From assembly GCA_019359045.1 (NCBI GenBank), contig JAHHIA010000019.1, positions 1-64,000 on the forward strand: DNA of 64,000 nucleotides. The letters are read 5' to 3'. Shown piece after piece: positions 57,807 through 64,000 of the stretch. This DNA is from Scytolyngbya sp. HA4215-MV1. Lineage in GTDB: Bacteria > Cyanobacteriota > Cyanobacteriia > Leptolyngbyales > Leptolyngbyaceae. The position numbers and the translations under genes are program-made. The notes below the pieces were generated by a model. It had not been told where the DNA came from. It did no database searches and worked only from the letters and a program-made list of their open reading frames with translations. Positions within the stretch are counted from its first letter, which is position 1, and every line of letters begins with the position of its first letter.

Positions 57807-58225
57807 AAGAATTTTGAGTGCAAGTGGGCATGATGGATATCACCCTAAAATCTGGTATCAATGGGTATAACGTTGGTCAGGATAGGAAAGATAAAAAACA
57901 TTACTTCAACAAAAACAAGCCTCAATTTCAACAAACAGTTTTTTTATTCCCAATCGCGCATGGTGACATGCGGGAAACATGAACATGTTATCTGCGACCA
58001 ATCGGCAGATGAAATCAAATATGGGAGGGAATGCAGACCGCTTGCCCCTGTCGTGAGCGAACGCGCATACCCCGAGATCCAAAATGATTTCGCCCCACTC
58101 CTGACTAAAAATCGATCACACAATCGACTTCAGGAATAACAGCTCAGCAGGATTCAAAACATTCGTGATGGCAACATATGCTATATGAACGGGTAATCGA
58201 TAGGGAGTTGATTCTAAATGAATGA
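57807..58225. other. 419-base gap without a recognised gene
   Basis: No gene, tRNA or clear repeat is seen between the ABC-transporter operon and the trimodular glycosyltransferase gene. It has a poly-T tract near 57931-57937. It probably carries the promoter of the trimodular gene. Confidence 0.5.
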
Positions 58226-59479
58226 CTAATAGTGTTTACTTATAAGATCAGAAGTCACTTTGCTAACTTCCCAGCGATGGGGCGGACAAAGGCTCCCTTG
58301 AGTCTGAATTGAAGATTTCACAGCAAATGGGTAGGTATGCCAGTGATAGTCGTAAGCATATTTCCAATCCTGTTCATAAACTCCCACATCTGCAAAGTAA
58401 TCGCCCGTATTCAGATCTAATCGATCGATTTGTAAACTGATCTGTCCATGCCCCTGAATGCTAGATAGGGGGATACTCATGGTTGCAGTTGTGGTATCAA
58501 GACAGACCAATCCATCTTTGTGACTGATGCTGACTCCAAAAATGGGAGCGGCGATCGGCCGTTCTGCCAAATACTCGATATCAATGCGGAGTGCTCCTCC
58601 GCTTTTGATCTCCGTTGCCGGAGTCAGGCGTACATCCAGAATCTCAACTTCAAGCGACCCAAACCGATTGTCATTCACCCGCAACTCAACCCCCGATCGA
58701 GTCATTTGGGGAGGACGCACAGGTGTTCGTTTTCGGGTTTCTGAGCGCATTTCAGCCACATACTGTCCAGCCACTACCTCCGGCTCACCATAGGCAAAAA
58801 TTTGTCCAGCTTTGAGCCACATTGCCCGATCACACAGTTGTTCAATCTGCTCTGCACTATGGGAGATCAAGATAATGGCACATCCCTCTTTCTTCAACCG
58901 AGTAATTCGCTCCAAACACTTTGCCTGAAAGGCAATATCGCCGACTGACAAAAACTCATCCACCAGCAACACTTGCGGATCGGTATGAATTGCTGTTGAA
59001 AAAGCCAGCCGCATTTGCATCCCACTGCTGTAGGTGCGGAGTGGATTATCTATAAACGATTCCAGTTCAGCAAAGGCAAGAATTTCATCAAACCGACGGG
59101 CAACTTCCCGCCGAGTCAATCCTGCTACCACGCCACTCACGAATACATTTTCTCGCCCGGTTAAATCCGAGTGAAATCCGGCTCCCAGATCCAGCAAGGC
59201 ACCAATCTGCCCATTCACCTTGACTTTGCCCTCATCGGCTCGTCCAACCCCTCCCACCAGTTGCAATAGGGTCGATTTGCCTGCACCATTCTGCCCCAAA
59301 ATGCCTAACATTTCTCCGGGAAACACCGTGAAGCTGACATCTCGCAATGCCCAAAATTCTTCGACTGGGGTCATGCGGCGTAATCCCGCCACCACTGCTT
59401 CCTGGAAGGTTAGGGGACGATCGCCATGAAACCGACGAAACCGCTTACCCAACCCCTCAACCTTGACGGCATAACGCAT
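58226..59479 (-). CDS. polysaccharide ABC exporter ATP-binding protein (Wzt-like)
   Basis: The 417-residue protein has a Walker A GQNGAGKSTLLQLVGG (about 61-76), the family signature YSSGMQMRLAFSTAI, Walker B VLLVDEFLSVGD and an H-loop in LISHSAEQIEQL. This signature is typical of ABC-2 exporters of surface polysaccharides. The extra C-terminal domain (about 260-417), beta-rich, corresponds to the Wzt carbohydrate-binding part that recognises the chain end. The start ATG immediately follows the stop of the permease (TAAATG), so the pair is coupled. Confidence 0.92.
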   Translation of the reverse strand: MRYAVKVEGLGKRFRRFHGDRPLTFQEAVVAGLRRMTPVEEFWALRDVSFTVFPGEMLGILGQNGAGKSTLLQLVGGVGRADEGKVKVNGQIGALLDLGAGFHSDLTGRENVFVSGVVAGLTRREVARRFDEILAFAELESFIDNPLRTYSSGMQMRLAFSTAIHTDPQVLLVDEFLSVGDIAFQAKCLERITRLKKEGCAIILISHSAEQIEQLCDRAMWLKAGQIFAYGEPEVVAGQYVAEMRSETRKRTPVRPPQMTRSGVELRVNDNRFGSLEVEILDVRLTPATEIKSGGALRIDIEYLAERPIAAPIFGVSISHKDGLVCLDTTTATMSIPLSSIQGHGQISLQIDRLDLNTGDYFADVGVYEQDWKYAYDYHWHTYPFAVKSSIQTQGSLCPPHRWEVSKVTSDLISKHY

Positions 59480-60271
59480 TTACAATTCCTCCACAAAGCG
59501 ATTGCTCTGTCGCTTAAAAATCCGATGCCCGATCGGCAAAATTGCCAAAGAAACAAGACTGAGAATTCCTAAAACTGACCAGTTCGGGGGCATCCCATGA
59601 ATCATAATTTGACGATAGGATTCCACCAAAATCACCATCGGATTCAAGTAATAGACGGATTGTAAGCGATCGGGCACATGGCTAATATCGTAGAAAAGGG
59701 GGGTGAGATAAAACAGCAGTTGCAGTAACACGCCTAGAATGTGCTGGGTGTCTCGAAAACTCACGTTAACGGCTGCTAGCGGGTAGGTGAGACTCACCGT
59801 CAGCACAAACTGAAGCAGCAACAGGACGGGTAAATACATGAGTGCAGGCGTAATTGCAATGCCATCGATCGCGATAAAGATGATTAAAATCGGCAATGCT
59901 AGACAAAAGTGAATCAACCCCGTCATCACCGTCACCACCGGCAAAATAGAAACCGGGAACCCAGGTTGCCGAATTAAAGGACGATTGTTCGTAATCACCC
60001 CCGTTGCCTGAAAAAGAGATGACTGAAACCAGTTCCAGACTAGTAATCCGCTGAATACGAAAGACGAATATCGGGGAATATTAACGGGTAAGACTATCTG
60101 AAAAATAAAAGCAAACACCGCTAGTTGGAGCAGAGGATTGATTAACGTCCAAGCAATTCCCATCATGGAGCGCTTATAGAGAATTTTCATGTCACGGCTG
60201 ACCAGTTCGTGCAAAAGGTCAATCTGCTGGGACAGACGACCTTTTGCGAACCAACCGCTCAAGCTTTTCAT
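59480..60271 (-). CDS. ABC-2 polysaccharide exporter permease (Wzm-like)
   Basis: The 263-residue permease has six hydrophobic segments and the ABC-2 landmark RDMKILYKRSMMGIAWTLINPLLQLAVFAFIF near the N-terminus. It also has PLFYDISHVPDRLQSVYYLNPMVILVESYRQIMIHG, typical of Wzm/TagG-type exporters. It is followed directly by the ATPase. It overlaps the preceding glycosyltransferase by 4 bases (ATGA), so the order glycosyltransferases-Wzm-Wzt forms one transcription unit. Its substrate is probably the glycan made by the neighbouring enzymes. Confidence 0.92.
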   Translation of the reverse strand: MKSLSGWFAKGRLSQQIDLLHELVSRDMKILYKRSMMGIAWTLINPLLQLAVFAFIFQIVLPVNIPRYSSFVFSGLLVWNWFQSSLFQATGVITNNRPLIRQPGFPVSILPVVTVMTGLIHFCLALPILIIFIAIDGIAITPALMYLPVLLLLQFVLTVSLTYPLAAVNVSFRDTQHILGVLLQLLFYLTPLFYDISHVPDRLQSVYYLNPMVILVESYRQIMIHGMPPNWSVLGILSLVSLAILPIGHRIFKRQSNRFVEEL

Positions 60272-61542
60272 GATGTTGCCTCCTGGGTTGAAGCAGAATC
60301 TGCTTCAGACAGGTGCAGTTCCAAGCTCTCCACTTTGCGAGCTTGGAAGTGTCCTGTAACGTAAACAAAAGGACTCATAAGCATTCCCAACAGCTCAAAT
60401 AAAATCAACGAACGGGGCACTTTACCGGGTCGGCGAAGGCGACGGACAATTTGCTCAATCAACCAGAAGCGAACAAAAAAGCGTCCCAAGGAGAGCCAAC
60501 CGACTCGTCCACTGATAGCACAGGTTAGTAAAAAAGCCCCCAATCCACAATTTTTGTGATACAGGGTTTGCCATAAGGTAGACATCGGTGGTTGAGTCGT
60601 ATGCCAAACCACCATTGCCGGTTCATAAGCCAGAGTATGACCTTGGGTCACCAGACGATGCAACAGTTCAACTTCGCTACCATAGTGGCTGGAAATGTCC
60701 ATGCCCAAGGCATGACTAAACCCACCGATTTTCGAGAAAACACTGCGACGGAACGCCACATTGGTTTCTACCACCTGTTTGTGGATATGGAGCAAATCTT
60801 TTTCTGGAACGGGTTGCCAGTGAGCCAATCGATCGATGGCTAAAAAGTCTTTACGAATCTTTTGTCGATGCATTTTTTGCACCATGCCACCATAAAAAAA
60901 TTCATAGAGATATTGAGCATCTGTAACAAGTTGTCCGGGAGCAGACAGCCCCGTGACTGCCATCACCTCTGGGTCAGCGAATGCCTGCGCAATCGCCCGT
61001 AACCAGAGGCGATCGGCAACCATATCATCATCAATAAAAGCGACGATGTCGTAGCGAGCTTCTGCAATACCGCGATTGCGCGCACAGCCCAAACCAGGGT
61101 TTTCTTCGTAAATGTAACGGATAGACCACTGATTTTTCCATTGAGCCGCCTTTTCGGTTGGAGAAGTGTTGTCTACAACAATCACTTCAAAATTGGGATA
61201 ATCAATTTGTAAGAGCGATGCTAAACAACGTTGCAATTGAGCACTGGGATAACGCACACAGACGATCACACTAATCGGTGGAGCAGGCTGATCTGCTGGC
61301 TCAAGATGCCCCAACATTTCATATTCGAGTGTTGCCCGCGCAATTTCCCAACCCAGTTGTTCGTTAATTGACTGTTGTAATTGCTCTGCGGAAAGACCTG
61401 CCGAATGATTGTGAGACAAATAAACCCAACCTAACGGTTGATGATGATGACGCACTAAAATCTGGAGATCGTTGTACGCTTCCAATTCCCAGATTGAGGG
61501 AATGGGCTGTGTAATTTCTAAATCCAGGACTTTAGTTGACAT
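60268..61542 (-). CDS. family 2 glycosyltransferase
   Basis: The 424-residue protein has a preceding N-terminal domain (about 1-75) and a GT2 core: ISVIVCVRYPSAQL, EVIVVDNTSPT, GCARNRGIAEA and AFIDDDMVAD (DDD at about 187-189). The C-terminus holds hydrophobic helices (LSLGRFFVRFWLIEQIVRRL and ILFELLGMLMSPFVYVTG) for membrane attachment. The frame is open to 61611, but ATG 61542 has GGAGG 6 bases ahead and is chosen, leaving an 11-base overlap with the preceding gene. It overlaps the permease start by 4 bases. Confidence 0.9.
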   Translation of the reverse strand: MSTKVLDLEITQPIPSIWELEAYNDLQILVRHHHQPLGWVYLSHNHSAGLSAEQLQQSINEQLGWEIARATLEYEMLGHLEPADQPAPPISVIVCVRYPSAQLQRCLASLLQIDYPNFEVIVVDNTSPTEKAAQWKNQWSIRYIYEENPGLGCARNRGIAEARYDIVAFIDDDMVADRLWLRAIAQAFADPEVMAVTGLSAPGQLVTDAQYLYEFFYGGMVQKMHRQKIRKDFLAIDRLAHWQPVPEKDLLHIHKQVVETNVAFRRSVFSKIGGFSHALGMDISSHYGSEVELLHRLVTQGHTLAYEPAMVVWHTTQPPMSTLWQTLYHKNCGLGAFLLTCAISGRVGWLSLGRFFVRFWLIEQIVRRLRRPGKVPRSLILFELLGMLMSPFVYVTGHFQARKVESLELHLSEADSASTQEATS

Positions 61543-62827
61543 GAATAACCTCCAGTGGTTGAGGATGGCAATTGGCAGATTGCAAAGGAGTGCTGACTTG
61601 AGACCAGCCACGCTCCAACATCATCCTTGACAAACAAGATTTCGCCAAACCTTTGGTCAGTTCAGCGCGCAAGTGGATGCCCCGTAACCGCTCGACCCCT
61701 ATTTTAGGCGGAATCCGACCGACAATTTGCGAACCATAGCGTAACCGAATCGCCGTAGGTCTTGCCTGATCAACTTGTTGCTCAGCTTGGTCAAACCCGT
61801 CTGCCAGATCGATTTCTATCTCTAAACTGGGCAGATTGGACAAACTGCTCGTATCAGCCTGCAAAAAACTTTGTAATGCTTGTTGTAGGCTAGATGCTTT
61901 GGCAATCCCCCGCAGATACCAATAGCCCAGCAGACGATCGAGAAGCGATCGCCAATAATGACGCAACCGTAACCCCTCCAAAACATCGAGAATTTGACGG
62001 GCACAACCTGCTAGAAAATCGCCGAGAATTGGCAGTTTGAAAATCAAAAGAATAATCATCCGATCGAGCAGCGAGCACTGCGCCAATAATCGGCAGACTA
62101 GCAGTGTGGATTTTAGTTCGGGGTGTTTTTGTCCAAGTTGTACATCGGCAATCCCTTCCTGGAACTTGCGGTTGAGCGATCGATTGATATCGGTCAATTC
62201 GTGATGGTAGCCCATGGCATCGGGCGCAAAACCAAAATCGGCTCCTGCCTTCAACAATCGCAAACCAAGTTCGTAATCTTCGTGGCAGCGAAAGTTGGCA
62301 TCAAATCCATCGATCGCATTAAATAGCTGGGTGGGGACAGAAAAGTTACCACTTAGCAGATCCGTATAGGCGAAGCGGTGATCGACCTCTCGCATTTGTT
62401 GAAACATCGCTTCCCACCAACCACGCAAAGTGATGCGAAAAAAACCGGTCTGGGTTGCCAAAATCGTGGGCAGATAACCGATGACTACGCGATTGGGGTG
62501 ATCTTCATGCGCCCGTACATGAGCTGCCACAAATTGAGTCGTCACTTCAATATCGTCATCGACAAAAATCAGCAACGGAGCCGTGGCTTTGGCAGCCCCT
62601 TGATTTCTGGCGACGGCAGGTCCTTGACCCGGTTGATCAATCACCTGCAAGGCAAACGGTGCTTGGTAGCGATGCAGCATTTCGACGGTGTCATCACTAC
62701 AGCCATCCGCGACGATAACGACCTCCATTTGCTCGATCGGATAGGTTTGTTGACTCAGCGCAGTTAGAGTTCGAGCGAGGGCAGCACTGCGGTTATGCGT
62801 GGGAATAATAATACTGACAGTAGGCAT
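61532..62827 (-). CDS. family 2 glycosyltransferase
   Basis: The 431-residue protein has a GT2 core at its N-terminus: VSIIIPTHNRSAALARTLTALSQQ, VIVADGCSDDTVEML, AVARNQGAAKA and IFVDDDIEV (DDD). A further ED-containing segment CHEDYELGLRLLKAGADFGF fits the catalytic base region. The C-terminal third is helical and partly hydrophobic (LLDRMIILLIFKLPILGDFLAG). A TTG-initiated frame adds four residues upstream, but ATG 62827 begins MPTVSIIIPTHN and is preferred. It lies 8 bases after the preceding gene stop. Confidence 0.9.
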   Translation of the reverse strand: MPTVSIIIPTHNRSAALARTLTALSQQTYPIEQMEVVIVADGCSDDTVEMLHRYQAPFALQVIDQPGQGPAVARNQGAAKATAPLLIFVDDDIEVTTQFVAAHVRAHEDHPNRVVIGYLPTILATQTGFFRITLRGWWEAMFQQMREVDHRFAYTDLLSGNFSVPTQLFNAIDGFDANFRCHEDYELGLRLLKAGADFGFAPDAMGYHHELTDINRSLNRKFQEGIADVQLGQKHPELKSTLLVCRLLAQCSLLDRMIILLIFKLPILGDFLAGCARQILDVLEGLRLRHYWRSLLDRLLGYWYLRGIAKASSLQQALQSFLQADTSSLSNLPSLEIEIDLADGFDQAEQQVDQARPTAIRLRYGSQIVGRIPPKIGVERLRGIHLRAELTKGLAKSCLSRMMLERGWSQVSTPLQSANCHPQPLEVIHVN

Positions 62828-62835
62828 GACCAGAC

Positions 62836-64000
62836 TCAACTTTTAGAAGGGGCTAAGGCAGCCTTGCGGCGAGCTTTAAGATAGGCAGAGGTGCCAACCA
62901 AACATCCCTGCAACTCGGCAGCAATCAAGTTAAAGGGAAGGCTACCCGGTTGACGCAGCAACGAGCGCACAAAATTAGGAAATTGATCGTGCAGAAACCA
63001 GGCAACGGCTGGTTGTAGCATTGCCCATTCTCGTTCAATCAACAATGTTCGGGTCCAGAACGCATACACCCCGACCCCATAACCATAGAGCGCCCGCCGC
63101 AATTCTTCCATAGTGCGGCGATGCCGATGCCAACTCAAAGCTGCTGGGTCATAAACAATGCGATAGCCTGCCAGCAATATCCGGGCAAACATTTCGTGAT
63201 CTCCTCCAGAACAGGTGGCAGTGCCTGCATCCAGGCATTCATCAAATAGCCCCACCTGATTGATGAGGCTTTTTCGGACTGCCATATTTGCCCCAGCCCC
63301 CACTCTACCAGTCGCTAGAGGATTTTGTCGGGCACTATCAAACACCCTACGCTGAAAGCCTTTTCCAAAGGGACTGTAGCTTTCAAACCATTCTTGCGCT
63401 TCGGTTTCCAGTTCTAAAGGCATCGTCAACCCCGTGGCACAAATCACGAGAGGATCGCCAAAATTCCGCAGCAAGGCACGCAACCAGTTGGGTTCAGGGA
63501 CGGCATCGTCATCGGTAAAGGCAATCACTTCGTGAGAGGCTTCGTGCAAGGCGCGATTGCGGGCATTATTCAACCCTGGTTTGTCTTCGCGCACATATCG
63601 CACCCGATCGTAGCGCTCAACAATGCGCTGGGTGGCATCTGTCGCCGGAGCATTATCAATCACCAAGAGTTCTTGCCCATCGTCAGGCATTGCCATCAAG
63701 CCATCAAGGCAGCGTTGCAGGTCATCTGGACGATCGCGCGTACAAATTGCCACCGTTGCTTTGGGTGGGGTAAAACCAACAATTGTGGTTTCATCCCAAC
63801 TGAGTTTGTCTCTCAACCATTGCAACCAGACCTCTTCGCCAATTACTTCCGTTAAACAGTGACGAATCTCTGCTCCACTAATACATCCATCAAAGACTCT
63901 TGCTACAGTTTTGCCGATCGGGCGTTGATTTAACCGAATCAAGATAAATGCTTTATCGTATGCTTCTAATCCAGTAATCAGGGGAGGCACTGACTGCAAA
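62836..64000 (-). CDS. family 2 glycosyltransferase, 5' end outside the window
   Basis: At least 387 residues are visible. The N-terminal domain (YDKAFILIRLNQRPIGKTVARVFDGCISGAEI) resembles the one in the glycosyltransferase at 60268-61542 and is missing perhaps 15-20 residues beyond the window edge. A GT2 core follows, with VAICTRDRPDDLQRCLDGLMA, LLVIDNAPATDATQRI, ARNRALHEAS and AFTDDDAVPEP. The end is a hydrophobic/basic tail (MLQPAVAWFLHDQFPNFVRS). No start codon in the window is trusted; a TTG at 63999 lies in the body of the N-terminal domain. Confidence 0.88.
   Translation of the reverse strand, partial: LQSVPPLITGLEAYDKAFILIRLNQRPIGKTVARVFDGCISGAEIRHCLTEVIGEEVWLQWLRDKLSWDETTIVGFTPPKATVAICTRDRPDDLQRCLDGLMAMPDDGQELLVIDNAPATDATQRIVERYDRVRYVREDKPGLNNARNRALHEASHEVIAFTDDDAVPEPNWLRALLRNFGDPLVICATGLTMPLELETEAQEWFESYSPFGKGFQRRVFDSARQNPLATGRVGAGANMAVRKSLINQVGLFDECLDAGTATCSGGDHEMFARILLAGYRIVYDPAALSWHRHRRTMEELRRALYGYGVGVYAFWTRTLLIEREWAMLQPAVAWFLHDQFPNFVRSLLRQPGSLPFNLIAAELQGCLVGTSAYLKARRKAALAPSKS

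Noticed and set aside
1-64000. CRISPR arrays, tRNA or rRNA genes
   Set aside because: No regularly spaced direct repeats of CRISPR type, no cloverleaf with CCA-type end and no rRNA segment was recognised by eye; tRNAscan and CRISPR tools would be needed to be certain.

Overview
The window is chromosomal DNA of a cyanobacterium, probably a filamentous Leptolyngbya- or Oscillatoria-type lineage. The strongest sign is that the RNA polymerase beta-prime subunit is split into rpoC1 and rpoC2, with a long insertion in RpoC2. The cyanobacterial palindrome HIP1 (GCGATCGC) recurs, for example at 2789-2796 and 7726-7733. Degenerate short repeats of the AAAATCC and GGAGTCA type lie between genes.

Region 1 (1-16.1 kb) is mixed. 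It starts with the first codons of one ISAs1-family transposase, followed by a nearly complete ISAs1 element whose transposase needs a -1 frameshift. Then come a hypothetical gene, a LysR regulator divergent from a DJ-1/PfpI protein and an NADP oxidoreductase, a pentapeptide-repeat/HhH membrane protein, RarD-type and MFS transporters, a kinase-fold protein lacking both catalytic aspartates, a J-domain/TPR protein, a 1018-residue multidomain metalloprotease and an SRPBCC protein.

Region 2 (16.2-29.4 kb) is housekeeping: hisD, rpsT, tatD, rpoB-rpoC1-rpoC2 and gcvH. Both gaps inside the rpo operon are exactly 107 bp and each holds a long perfect inverted repeat. A clear intrinsic terminator follows rpoC2.

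Region 3 (29.6-45.4 kb) is the most interesting. Two P-loop ATPases (DUF815-like and DUF2791/BrxD-like) and a divergent methyltransferase precede a tightly packed operon. It encodes a gp25-like baseplate wedge protein, a gpJ/gp6-like baseplate protein, a gpI-like tail protein with an extra N-terminal beta domain, a DUF4159-like protein, two large single-pass membrane proteins with matching N-terminal halves and a TPR protein. These are baseplate parts of a contractile injection system, with no sheath, tube, spike or baseplate-hub gene in the window. The membrane proteins could anchor the baseplate, as in thylakoid-anchored systems of cyanobacteria. That role is inference.

Region 4 (45.6-48.4 kb) holds small, possibly stress-related proteins: a one-TM protein, a helical protein, a Pmp3/YqaE peptide and a YvlD/holin-like protein.

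Region 5 (48.5-64 kb) is a surface-glycan locus entirely on the minus strand: three family-2 glycosyltransferases, a Wzm/Wzt-type ABC exporter, a trimodular glycosyltransferase-methyltransferase-deacetylase, a GT-C membrane glycosyltransferase, and a shorter glycosyltransferase-deacetylase paralogue whose deacetylase metal site is degraded. Together they would build, modify and export a cell-surface polysaccharide.
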